Source: Sphingobium lignivorans
GTDB taxonomy: Bacteria > Pseudomonadota > Alphaproteobacteria > Sphingomonadales > Sphingomonadaceae
Reading direction: 5' to 3'
DNA: 64,000 bases
Assembly: GCF_014203955.1 (NCBI RefSeq)
Contig: NZ_JACHKA010000001.1
Span: forward strand, 2,883,001 to 2,947,000
Under the pieces are notes generated by a model. The model saw only the letters and a list, made by a program, of their open reading frames with translations. It was not told the DNA's origin and ran no database searches. A program made the position numbers and the translations under genes. Shown piece after piece: positions 42,701-50,644 of the stretch (position 1 is the stretch's first letter; each line of letters begins with the position of its first letter).

Positions 42701-44194
42701 TCACGCTACTTGCATCATCGTCGGCACGACCTTGCGCCAGCGGAAAGAGATCGCAAGCAATCCCAGGCCGATCAGGCAAATGGAAGCATCGACGATCAGG
42801 GCCATGCCGTCATCGACGCCGAGCACGATAGAATGCCCCACCGCAAGGGCGATCAGCAACGCGCCTGTTCCGGCTCGACCGATCCGCGTCAGACTGGTGG
42901 GCGAGAGGACAAGCGCTGCGCCAAGCGAGGCGAGGCTGATCCCGGCCCAAATCCAGATCGGTAAGGTGACTGCAGGGGTGAACAACGCTGCCAGGGCCGC
43001 CCCGGCCAATGCGAGCGGCTGCCCCCAGACGGTCGCCGCCCAGACACGCTCCCAGCCTGGCACCGGTCTGCCCTTGTCGCGTCGTCGCGCCAGCCAGATA
43101 TTTACACCGCCGGCTGCAAGATAAGTGAGGCCGAGCCCCAGCAGCGCATAGGCAATCTTGACGATGCCCCCGCCGAACCAGCCAAAATGCAGCGGACCAA
43201 GCGACCCCAGAATCTGCTGGCCCACATTGTTCTGCGCTGCTTTCTGCTCGTAATAAAGCCTCCCGGCGCGATCGAAGGCGTAAACGTCGCTGCTGGCGAT
43301 ACGGGATGTGCCGCTCTCCACTTCGAACATGGCGGCGGCGCCCTGCTCGGTCGGATGCTCGACAATGAGATAAGTGACGGGAGCGCCCTGCGCCCGTTCG
43401 GCGATGCTGGCAAACAGCGGTCGCAGATCGATCGGCGGGGCCGGCCGCTTGTCTTCTGCCGGATGGGGGGGCGTGAATATGGCGTAGACCTTGGCGGTAT
43501 CGCCCTGGAACACGGCAAGGCCGATCGCGCCGATAATGACCGTGCTGAGGCCCAGCAATGCACCGGTCAGCGAGACGGTGACGTGGAAAGGCAATGCCCA
43601 TACGCCAAGGCGATTGTGCAGGTCGGCTTCCTGCAGCCGCCGCGATCCCGCAAGCCGCAGATGGAACGCATCGCGGAAGATACGCGGATGAGCCAGCAAT
43701 CCGGAAATCAATGAGGAGAGCAGCGCAACGCCGCTCAGCCCGACGATGAAGATGCCCCAGCTCTGCGGCAGGTGCAGGTTGATGTGCAGGCGCGTCAGGA
43801 AATGCGTCCAGCTTTCGCGCAATTCCCCGGTGATCCGCCCTGCACTGTCAGCAATCCAGGTGGTCCGCGTGCCGTCCTCGGCATCGACCCGCACCGTCGG
43901 CCAGGGCCGGTCCTCGCTGGGCATCAGGATGAGGACGTGCTCGACAGCCCCCTCGGTACGCGCCATCGCTTCGCGATAGGCCGCCTGAACGGCTTCGCCG
44001 GAGATACGCTCCATGCGCTCCGCGCCCGGATTCTCCCAGCGATAGAATTCATTGGCAAAAACGGCGATCGCCCCAGTGAGGCAGACAAGATAAAGAAGGG
44101 CAGCGAAGGCAAGGCCCAGGCCACTATGTCCCTTGAGCACAGCGCGCACGAGATCGGGCGACGGGAAGGACGCCCGCTTTTTCGTTTTTGTCAT
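42701..44194 (-). CDS. PepSY-associated TM protein (PiuB-like)
   Basis: The 497-residue inner-membrane protein has PepSY features and several membrane helices: VLKGHSGLGLAFAALLYLVC near the start, THFLTRLHINLHLPQSWGIF, HNRLGVWALPFHVTVSLTGA and FGWFGGGIVKIAYALLGLGL. Paired His in membrane-near positions suggest haem, and homologues act as ferric-siderophore reductases. It overlaps the small membrane-protein gene by 4 nt and belongs to an iron module headed by the TBDR at 47030. It likely reduces or helps release iron delivered to the periplasm. Confidence 0.88.
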   Translation of the reverse strand: MTKTKKRASFPSPDLVRAVLKGHSGLGLAFAALLYLVCLTGAIAVFANEFYRWENPGAERMERISGEAVQAAYREAMARTEGAVEHVLILMPSEDRPWPTVRVDAEDGTRTTWIADSAGRITGELRESWTHFLTRLHINLHLPQSWGIFIVGLSGVALLSSLISGLLAHPRIFRDAFHLRLAGSRRLQEADLHNRLGVWALPFHVTVSLTGALLGLSTVIIGAIGLAVFQGDTAKVYAIFTPPHPAEDKRPAPPIDLRPLFASIAERAQGAPVTYLIVEHPTEQGAAAMFEVESGTSRIASSDVYAFDRAGRLYYEQKAAQNNVGQQILGSLGPLHFGWFGGGIVKIAYALLGLGLTYLAAGGVNIWLARRRDKGRPVPGWERVWAATVWGQPLALAGAALAALFTPAVTLPIWIWAGISLASLGAALVLSPTSLTRIGRAGTGALLIALAVGHSIVLGVDDGMALIVDASICLIGLGLLAISFRWRKVVPTMMQVA

Positions 44195-44769
44195 GTCAGC
44201 CCCTTCAACATGGCTGCGCCAAAGCCGACAATCGCCGTACCCACGAGCACGGCCATCGCGCGGAGGATCCGGCTGTCGGCCAGGGTCCAGGCCATCGCAC
44301 TGCCCCAGGCCAGCGGCACGATCAGTCCACCGATCAGCAGCCGCGTCTGTATCTCACCGGGCGCCCAGACAGCATAGCTGATCCCCAGTCCCATGGCTGC
44401 CACCATGCCGATGGGGCCGGCGAGCGACCAGCGCAAGGTGGTGCGCCACGCGCTTGGTGCCCGCTCTGCAGGCTCCGGGGCCAGCCCTTCCCGCACGGCA
44501 CGGCCTGCCCGGGCGGGACGGAGCGTATAGCCCGAAGCGATGACTCCGAGCGCCACGACGGACAGCAGTGTCACCGCCACAAACGGGCCACGTGCCTCGC
44601 CGATCGCCCACGCTGGCCACAGCAATGTGACGACGAGCAGAGCAAGCCCCACCGAGCGCCAACGAGCCTTGCTTTGTTTGAGGCGCCATGCGCGGCGCAG
44701 CGACCAGGCGCCAGCAAAGCTGCCAGCGATGATTGCAGCGATGGCTGTCAGGAATCCCGCGTCACTCAA
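44191..44769 (-). CDS. small integral membrane protein of iron module
   Basis: The 192-residue product has about five hydrophobic segments (AIAAIIAGSFAGAWSL, SVGLALLVVTLLWPAWAI, FVAVTLLSVVALGVIASGYT, GPIGMVAAMGLGISYAVWA, AMAVLVGTAIVGFGAAML). I do not recognise a named family with certainty. In related siderophore operons the slot between TBDR and PepSY gene is filled by DUF3649/DUF3325 membrane proteins, and this may be a diverged version. The start is TTG 44769: GGAGG stands 8 nt before it and it overlaps the TBDR stop (TTGA), so the coupling is convincing. Confidence 0.75.
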   Translation of the reverse strand: MSDAGFLTAIAAIIAGSFAGAWSLRRAWRLKQSKARWRSVGLALLVVTLLWPAWAIGEARGPFVAVTLLSVVALGVIASGYTLRPARAGRAVREGLAPEPAERAPSAWRTTLRWSLAGPIGMVAAMGLGISYAVWAPGEIQTRLLIGGLIVPLAWGSAMAWTLADSRILRAMAVLVGTAIVGFGAAMLKGLT

Positions 44770-47030
44770 AACCCGGCCTCCAGCACCACGCCGATGCTGC
44801 GCGGCGCGCCGATTACAGCGAAGTTGGTGAAGTCATTGACGTACTGGTCATATTTTTCGTCGAACAGATTGTTGGCGAAGAGCGAAAGCCTCCAGTGGTC
44901 GGCTTCATAGCCGATCCGCGCATTGACCAGCGTGCGCGCGCCAACGCGGCTGTCCGCCTGCGGGATCGATACATCGGTCATCACCGCACTGCGATAGCTC
45001 GCGTTGACATTGGCATTGAAGCCGCCCCCAAACCGCACATTGGCCCCGCCGGAGAGCGTCCAATTCGGCGCATATGGGAACTCCAGACCCGAGAGGTCGG
45101 TGATCGAGCCGACATCGGTCACGAACTCGTCGAACTTCGTGCGGGTATGCCCCACGCTCGCGTACCAGTCGAAGCTCCGCGAGACCCGGTGCGCCACTTC
45201 GAGCTCGAAACCGTAGATGTGCGACTTGCCGGCGTTGACCGTGTGCGTGTCATAGGTTCCATTGCCGAAATTGGCGGTGGTCTGCTGCTCGGTCCAGTCG
45301 ATGTAGAAGGCATTGGCGTTGAGAGTCAGCCGACCATCCAGCCACGCCGAGCGCAGGGACAGCTCATAATTCCAGGTAAATTCCGGATCATAGGCGAACA
45401 GCTGTGATCGCGCCGTGTTGAAGCTGCTGCCGCCCGAACGATAGCCGCGTTGCACGACGAAGGCAGTCGAAAGATCGGGCGTCCACGCCATTTCGATCCC
45501 ACCCTTGGGCAGGAACGCGTTAAATTTGCGGGTGCCGACCGGCGCAGAGCCGTTGGCATCTTCCACCAGCCCCAGCACAAAGCCGTTCAGGGCCGTGATC
45601 GCGCCCTCGAGCGGCGCCGGGTAGAGCGTTGCGTCCGGCAACGTGCCGACGAATGTCGCGATCGCCTCGCCGCCGATCTTGTTGCGCTCATGATCATAGC
45701 GGAAGCCGCCGATCAGCGACAGCTGATCCGTCAGCCGATACCGGGCGTCGGCGAACACCGCCATGGTTTCGACCTGCGTCGGGAAATCCGACGTATAGTC
45801 AACCGGGATGCTGGGCAGCGCAGCGGTGTAGATCGCCGCCACCTGCTGCGCGGTTGCGGCGCCAAGACTGGGCGTGAGCGCATTGATAATCGTGCTGGCT
45901 GGGGTCGGCACCAGTGTGACCTGATGTGACCTGCGATATTGATCGCGATTATAGTAGAACAGGCCGACAAGTCCGCTCAGCCGATCGCTCTCATAGTTGA
46001 GCCGCAATTCCTGCGTGAAGGTTTTCGCGCCGCCTGCGATGTCACTATAGGCGATGCTGGCGGCCGATGAATCTCCGTCATATTTGCGGATGAAATCGGT
46101 GTCGGTCCACGTGCCGAGTGCGCTGAGAGACAGGCCACCGCCCAGATCATAGCGCAAATCCAGCGTCACCTGATCATTATCGACATCGCTGCTGTTGGGA
46201 TAATCGGACGGGTTCGTTCGCGTATCGAAATAATTGCCGTTCGCACGGTCGACATAAACGAACAGATAGCCGCCCTGCGTCTCGAAATGATGGTAGTTCA
46301 GGCGCGCCTCGAAACCCGGGAGAGCCGAAGGCGTCCAGAGCAGCTTGCCGCGCACCGAAACCGAGTCGACGGGGTTTTCGGGCGCCTTGCGAGTGGGATT
46401 GTAAATATATCCGTCGGAATCGCGCTTTTCGGCGGACATGCGGAAGGCCAGCTCGTTCGCCACCAGCGGTCCGCCGCCGGCTATGGCGAACTGAGTGGTG
46501 TCAAAGGATGACACGAGCGCGCGGCCTTTCACGCCCCAGTCGAAGGTCGGGTCCTGGGTGCGGATATGCACTGCACCGGCGAGCGCGTTGAGGCCCTGGA
46601 TGGTGGACTGCGGTCCACGAAAGATCTCGACTTGTGCAACATCCCACATGTCGGTGGGCCCGTTGGAGAGGATATCCTGCTGAACCGGCGCGCCATCCAC
46701 GAACACGGTCGCCGTCGCAGCATCGCCGCCGCCCGAAACACCGCGCTGATCGATTCCGCGGATCGAGAAGCCGGAAGCACCGTAGGTCTCGGAGACGTTG
46801 GCAGTGCGCTGATAAATTTCCTGAATGGTGAGGACATTCTCATCCTCGAGACGCTCAGCGGTCACGACGCCCACGGACGCCGTCGTTTCCTGCAAGCTGC
46901 GCGACGCCTTTTCGCCCGTGACGATGATTTCCATCGGCTGATCAGCAGGCGCGACATCCTGTGCGAGTGCCGCAGCAGGCCAAGCGAGAACGGTGAGCAG
47001 CGACGTGGATAGCAGGCAATTGGCGTTCAT
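44766..47030 (-). CDS. TonB-dependent receptor, probable siderophore type
   Basis: The 754-residue receptor has a signal peptide (LLTVLAWPAAALA), the TonB box-like MEIIVTGEK, a plug (VLTIQEIYQRTANVSETYGA, IRGIDQRGVSGGGDAATATV, VEIFRGPQSTIQGLNALAGA) and a barrel ending IGAPRSIGVVLEAGF. It is shorter than the other receptors here and of another subgroup. The following membrane protein and PepSY reductase overlap it in an operon, the usual arrangement for ferric-siderophore uptake. A nested dyad upstream (47060-47097) may be a Fur-controlled promoter. The siderophore is not evident. Confidence 0.92.
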   Translation of the reverse strand: MNANCLLSTSLLTVLAWPAAALAQDVAPADQPMEIIVTGEKASRSLQETTASVGVVTAERLEDENVLTIQEIYQRTANVSETYGASGFSIRGIDQRGVSGGGDAATATVFVDGAPVQQDILSNGPTDMWDVAQVEIFRGPQSTIQGLNALAGAVHIRTQDPTFDWGVKGRALVSSFDTTQFAIAGGGPLVANELAFRMSAEKRDSDGYIYNPTRKAPENPVDSVSVRGKLLWTPSALPGFEARLNYHHFETQGGYLFVYVDRANGNYFDTRTNPSDYPNSSDVDNDQVTLDLRYDLGGGLSLSALGTWTDTDFIRKYDGDSSAASIAYSDIAGGAKTFTQELRLNYESDRLSGLVGLFYYNRDQYRRSHQVTLVPTPASTIINALTPSLGAATAQQVAAIYTAALPSIPVDYTSDFPTQVETMAVFADARYRLTDQLSLIGGFRYDHERNKIGGEAIATFVGTLPDATLYPAPLEGAITALNGFVLGLVEDANGSAPVGTRKFNAFLPKGGIEMAWTPDLSTAFVVQRGYRSGGSSFNTARSQLFAYDPEFTWNYELSLRSAWLDGRLTLNANAFYIDWTEQQTTANFGNGTYDTHTVNAGKSHIYGFELEVAHRVSRSFDWYASVGHTRTKFDEFVTDVGSITDLSGLEFPYAPNWTLSGGANVRFGGGFNANVNASYRSAVMTDVSIPQADSRVGARTLVNARIGYEADHWRLSLFANNLFDEKYDQYVNDFTNFAVIGAPRSIGVVLEAGF

Positions 47031-47059
47031 GGGTCCCCCTGACGTTCGTAAGGGGAGCC

Positions 47060-47097
47060 TCTATTTTTCTCGCTAATGCGAGTCAAATGCAAATAGA
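47060..47097. promoter_or_regulatory. nested dyad upstream of iron TBDR
   Basis: TCTATTT (47060-47066) pairs with AAATAGA (47091-47097), and CTCGC-TAAT-GCGAG (47069-47082) lies inside. The segment AATGCGAGTCAAATGC resembles TBDR promoter elements in this order and could be a Fur-type site 30-65 bp before the start. The Fur assignment rests on the iron genes downstream and is weak. Confidence 0.35.
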
Positions 47098-47130
47098 TGC
47101 TGTCCCGCCCTTGCGAGGCAGAATCTTCAT

Positions 47131-47282
47131 GTGATGAGCCACGCTCAGGTGTCCCGCCTGCTGTTATCCGCCGGCCGCGTCACGGGCGTCGAGGTCCAGC
47201 CGAATGGACGGATCGAACAGATACAGGCTGACGGCGAGGTCATCCTTTCGTCCGGTGCGATTGGCTCTCCGGACATTGTTCG
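47131..47282 (+). pseudogene. GMC oxidoreductase fragment
   Basis: The frame encodes [20 protein letters not shown], then [20 protein letters not shown], which is the central FAD-domain part of a glucose-methanol-choline oxidoreductase (choline/alcohol dehydrogenase type). About 50 residues remain of a protein of more than 500. It ends abruptly where a different gene remnant begins at about 47285. Confidence 0.7.
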
Positions 47283-47284
47283 GC

Positions 47285-47428
47285 CGGCGCGTTCTGAAAG
47301 GAGGATCCCATCTCTGCGCGGAGAATTATTGCCAGCGCTATCGCCCGGCGGCACGCTATCCCCAGACCATCGACACGGCGACGTCCCACATCGGCTTCCG
47401 CTGCGCGCGCGACTTGTCCTCGCACTGA
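47285..47428 (+). pseudogene. formylglycine-generating enzyme C-terminal fragment
   Basis: In a frame one base away from the GMC relic, [20 protein letters not shown] and [20 protein letters not shown] form the conserved C-terminal end of sulfatase-modifying-factor (FGE/SUMF1) proteins, including the Cys that lie at the active site. The remaining N-terminal part is missing and no sulfatase is nearby. No gene is seen between here and 47553. Confidence 0.7.
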
Positions 47429-47553
47429 TCGTTAGCGCGGATTTCCAAATCCAACCGTCCCAGCTGTAGCTCGGACGGTTCCTCCATAGCCGCCGGTTGA
47501 ATCAGGAACCGGCTGTTCCCAGATAATGTCTGTCTAGGGACGAAGGAATCGAG

Positions 47554-47817
47554 ATGGCCGGTGGATGGTCACGCGATGGCGCGGTACAAGATCAGATCGA
47601 CGATACAATCAACGACGCAGTCCGTGCCGCCCGGTCACGCATACACACGGGCGAAGGCAGCGAGCATTGCATCGATTGCGGCGAACGCATCCCTGCCCGC
47701 CGACGCGAGGCGCTTCCTGGCGTACGTACCTGTGTGCTTTGCCAGAGCGAACAGGATAAAGCGGTGGTTCATTCGACGATCAACCGACGCGGAAGCAAGG
47801 ACAGTCAGTTGCGGTAA
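47554..47817 (+). CDS. DksA/TraR C4 zinc-finger protein
   Basis: The 87-residue protein carries EHCIDCGERIPARRREALPG and VRTCVLCQSEQDK, a complete four-Cys DksA/TraR zinc finger. It lacks the long coiled coil of DksA, so it is of the short YbiI/TraR kind often carried by phages and plasmids. Short TraR-like proteins bind RNA polymerase in the secondary channel. The gene is alone on its strand between gene fragments and the anti-sigma gene, in a region with signs of transfer. No phage genes adjoin it. Confidence 0.87.
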   Translation: MAGGWSRDGAVQDQIDDTINDAVRAARSRIHTGEGSEHCIDCGERIPARRREALPGVRTCVLCQSEQDKAVVHSTINRRGSKDSQLR

Positions 47818-47927
47818 ACCTGTCGGAATGAGGCGGGTGTGCGAGGCGTTGCCAGTCAGTTCCGTTCACATTCTTCCCTGACAGACCCATCTGGCGAATT
47901 TCGGTAGGCCACTCCCCTGTCACCGCT

Positions 47928-48650
47928 TCACTTTGCGGTCCAATCATTTTGCATCGCTCTCCTCTCCGCGTCGGCATCCAGGGGATCTCCGCTGATCTGG
48001 GTATCGATGTAGGCCATGATGGCGGCATTCCCGCTGCTCGCCATGCGATAGTCAGCCTGGGTCTGGGGCTGATATGCGACCAGCGCGCGCACGGCCCAAC
48101 TGCCTTCCTCGCGGCAGGCCACGCCTGCGGTGGAAGAGGTCTCGAAGCTCCGACATAGATTGCCGCCAGCGTCACGGAACGTCAGGCGGACCTGCACCTG
48201 CTGATCAGATCCATCCTCGTGGCTTGCGCTCGCCAGCTGTGTATCGAGCGCGGCGAGCACCTGCGCGTTGACAGCAAGCCCATGCTGCGGCGCTGTATCA
48301 CCGCCAGTGAACATATACCCCACCATGAATCCCGCAACAAGGGCCGCCGCCACGCCAGCCCAGCGCGGCAAACCAGAGCCGGGGACGACGCGCTTCATGC
48401 GCGCGCTTGCCAGACCCGCCACCCTGCCATCCTCTCGCGCCACAGCGCTGATCCCGGCGGGTACCGGCGCTGTGGCTATCGGACCGAAAGCCGCGCGCAG
48501 CTGCGCCTGCAACTGGCGTTGCGCTTCCAGCTTTTCGCCCAGCGCCGGAGTCGCTGCGACCAGCGCCGCCACGCGCTTCGCCTCGGCCTCGGGCAACTCG
48601 CCGTCCAGCCAGGCGTAAAGGGTCTCATCGTCAATTATCGGGTCAGTCAT
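47928..48650 (-). CDS. anti-sigma factor (membrane-anchored)
   Basis: The 240-residue protein begins with an anti-sigma, zinc-finger-less ASD-like segment (DDETLYAWLDGELPEAEAKR). One membrane helix follows at about residues 96-112 (WAGVAAALVAGFMVGYMF) and then a periplasmic domain of some 125 residues (LTFRDAGGNLCRSFETSSTA). It starts 4 bp after the sigma gene and would hold that sigma factor at the inner membrane until an envelope signal. The periplasmic domain with two Cys (NLCRSFE, GVACREEG) might be redox- or protease-sensitive. Divergent regulon members are a secreted protease and a secreted low-complexity protein. Confidence 0.87.
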   Translation of the reverse strand: MTDPIIDDETLYAWLDGELPEAEAKRVAALVAATPALGEKLEAQRQLQAQLRAAFGPIATAPVPAGISAVAREDGRVAGLASARMKRVVPGSGLPRWAGVAAALVAGFMVGYMFTGGDTAPQHGLAVNAQVLAALDTQLASASHEDGSDQQVQVRLTFRDAGGNLCRSFETSSTAGVACREEGSWAVRALVAYQPQTQADYRMASSGNAAIMAYIDTQISGDPLDADAERRAMQNDWTAK

Positions 48651-48654
48651 TACC

Positions 48655-49143
48655 TCATCCTTCGCCGACAAGCGCCAGCAGCGCATTGCGTCCTCGCACC
48701 AGCCGACTGGACAAAGTGCCAACGGGTATGTCCAGTATCTCCGCAGCTTCACGGTAGCCGCACCCTTCGATCAGCACGAGCGCGACTGCCTCACGCTGGT
48801 CTTCCGGAAGGCGGGCCATGGCAGCCATCAGACTGTCGAGGTCCAGCCGCGCCTCGAGTCCCGGGCGTGGATCTTCGCCCACCTGTTCACCAACCTCTTC
48901 CGGCAGCAGCCGCGCCATCTCCCTGCTCCGCGCACGCGCCGTGTCGATCCAGGCATTGCGCGTGATCCTGTACAGCCAGCTATCGAGCCGCGTGCCCGGT
49001 TGCCACTGGCTGCGAGCCCGCAGCGCGCGCTCAACGGCGATCTGCACCAGATCGTCTGCATCGGCAGAACTGCGCGAAAGCCCGTGCGCAAAACGCCGCA
49101 GGCGCGGCAACATGGTGGAGAGGCCTTCTTCGAATGCGTCCAA
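48655..49143 (-). CDS. ECF RNA polymerase sigma factor
   Basis: The 162-residue sigma factor shows region 2 (LPRLRRFAHGLSRSSADADD, LVQIAVERALRARSQWQPGT, RLDSWLYRITRNAWIDTARA) and region 4 (LPEDQREAVALVLIEGCGYR, EAAEILDIPVGTLSSRLVRG). TTG 49143 is preferred as start: GGAAAGGG lies just before it. An ATG at 49194 would lie inside the -35 element of the gene's own promoter (49165-49196) and therefore cannot be on the transcript. The gene is followed by its anti-sigma gene and is divergent from a subtilase. The same promoter motif in front of all three units suggests autoregulation. Confidence 0.9.
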   Translation of the reverse strand: MDAFEEGLSTMLPRLRRFAHGLSRSSADADDLVQIAVERALRARSQWQPGTRLDSWLYRITRNAWIDTARARSREMARLLPEEVGEQVGEDPRPGLEARLDLDSLMAAMARLPEDQREAVALVLIEGCGYREAAEILDIPVGTLSSRLVRGRNALLALVGEG

Positions 49144-49164
49144 GCCCTTTCCTTTCAGCGTCGT

Positions 49165-49196
49165 GGATGAAACGACCCTTGCTCTGCGTTTCATCC
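49165..49196. promoter_or_regulatory. palindromic bidirectional ECF promoter
   Basis: GGATGAAACG (49165-49174) and CGTTTCATCC (49187-49196) are perfect 10-bp inverted arms around 12 bp. On either strand this reads GGATGAA, 15 bp after TGAA, then CGTT, which is the layout of an ECF -35 and -10 pair. One strand serves the subtilase gene at 49227 and the other the sigma gene. The same motif with the same 15-bp spacing recurs at 50567. Confidence 0.65.
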
Positions 49197-49226
49197 ATAG
49201 CCGGAAAAAAATGATAAGGACCGACC

Positions 49227-50546
49227 ATGGGAAGACAATCAACTGCAATTCTCGTCATGACCGCGCTGCTCGCCGGTGCGGCACAGGCACAGCTGCTCCC
49301 GGGGAATATCGGCGCACTGCCGGGGCAGGTGGCAGGTCGGGTGATCGATCCGCTTCTGGGGGATGCCCCTGCGAGCCTTGGCAACACAGTAAACGGCCCT
49401 GTAGATACGCTGAGCGTGCGCGCCGCCCAGACGCTGAACCGCACCTCGCTGCGCGATCTGCGCCTCGAGCGCCTGCAGGCGCTCATCCGCGCGAACCGCG
49501 AGGTGTTGGAGGCCGATGACGATGGCCAGCCGGTGCGACGCGGAGAAATCATCGCGCTCGATGCCTCACCGGCCTTGCTCGCGCGGGTCCAGGCCGCCGG
49601 TTTTTCGATGTTGCGCGAAGATGAGATGGAAGGGATCGGCGTGCGCGTCCATGTGCTGAGCGTCCCGCGGGGGGAGTCCGGGCGCAAGGCGCTGGAACGT
49701 TTGCACAAACTCGCACCGGAGGGCGCTTTCGATCTCAATCATGTGTTCGAGCCAGCCGGCAGCGCGCTGGGCGCGGCGGCGGACGCTGCTGCAGCGGCCG
49801 CTCGCAGCGTCAGGGATCGTGGTGATAGCATCGGCATGATCGACGGCGGCGTCGCCGCTCATCCAGCGCTTGCCGGCGCCTCGATCCACCAGCGCGGTTT
49901 CGCGAACGGCGGGCTGAAAGGAAGCGGGCATGGCACGGCCATTGCCTCGCTGCTCGTCGGCGAGGAGGGGGCTTTTCGCGGCGCCGCTGTCAGCCGTTCG
50001 CTGCTCGCCGCTGATGTCTACGGCGGTAACCCGGCCTCAGGATCGGCTGAGGTCATCGCGCGGGCGCTGGGCTGGCTGGTAGCCGGCGGTGCACGGGTCA
50101 TCAACATTTCGCTCGTCGGCCCGCCTAACCGGCTGCTGGCCCGCGCCATCGAACTGGCTCATGAGCGTGGCGTCACTATCGTCGCCGCCGTGGGCAATGA
50201 TGGACCGGCTGCCCCGCCCATGTATCCGGCGTCCTATCACGGCGTGATTTCCGTAACGGGCGTGGATGCGCGTGACCGGGCGCTGGTCGAGGCCGGGCGC
50301 GCCGCCCATCTCGATTTCGCTGCCCCCGGCGCGGACATGGTCGCCGCCATGCCCGGCAAGGGCTATACCAAAGTGCGCGGCACCTCCTTCGCGGCCCCGC
50401 TCGTTGCGGCGAGACTGGCGGCGGCAGGTGGTTCGCCGGCAAATCGGGTCGACATTGTGGCTGACGAGGCCGTCAGCGGGCACGGAAAAGTGGGGCGCGG
50501 CATCGTGTGCAACACGTGCCGCACGGTGCCCGCAACCACTCCCTGA
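49227..50546 (+). CDS. secreted subtilisin-like serine protease (S8)
   Basis: The 439-residue protease has a signal peptide (LVMTALLAGAAQA), a long N-terminal pro-region (about residues 25-190) and an S8 catalytic domain. The triad is Asp in DSIGMIDGGVAAHPAL, His in GSGHGTAIASLLVGE and Ser in VRGTSFAAPLVAARLA, with the oxyanion Asn in VAAVGNDGPAAPPMYP. The catalytic domain is compact. The mature N-terminus after the signal (QLLPGNIGALPGQ) resembles that of the secreted protein at 50645 (QLLGNVGGSLGG). It is divergent from an ECF sigma/anti-sigma pair and shares their palindromic promoter, so it is probably induced by envelope stress or a surface signal. Confidence 0.92.
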   Translation: MGRQSTAILVMTALLAGAAQAQLLPGNIGALPGQVAGRVIDPLLGDAPASLGNTVNGPVDTLSVRAAQTLNRTSLRDLRLERLQALIRANREVLEADDDGQPVRRGEIIALDASPALLARVQAAGFSMLREDEMEGIGVRVHVLSVPRGESGRKALERLHKLAPEGAFDLNHVFEPAGSALGAAADAAAAAARSVRDRGDSIGMIDGGVAAHPALAGASIHQRGFANGGLKGSGHGTAIASLLVGEEGAFRGAAVSRSLLAADVYGGNPASGSAEVIARALGWLVAGGARVINISLVGPPNRLLARAIELAHERGVTIVAAVGNDGPAAPPMYPASYHGVISVTGVDARDRALVEAGRAAHLDFAAPGADMVAAMPGKGYTKVRGTSFAAPLVAARLAAAGGSPANRVDIVADEAVSGHGKVGRGIVCNTCRTVPATTP

Positions 50547-50566
50547 CAAAAAATTCGGGCGCTCGG

Positions 50567-50592
50567 GGATGAAGTCGCAGACCCTCATCGTT
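50567..50592 (+). promoter_or_regulatory. ECF-type promoter of secreted protein gene
   Basis: GGATGAA (50567-50573), 15 bp, then CGTT (50589-50592), matches the motif and spacing found on both strands at 49165-49196. It lies 52 bp before the ATG of the secreted protein, so that gene is probably an additional target of the neighbouring sigma factor and not merely a read-through product of the subtilase gene. Confidence 0.6.
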
Positions 50593-50644
50593 CTTCTTTC
50601 GACGGGCGGCCATCGAGCGGCCCGCATCTTGAAGGAGATGAGAC

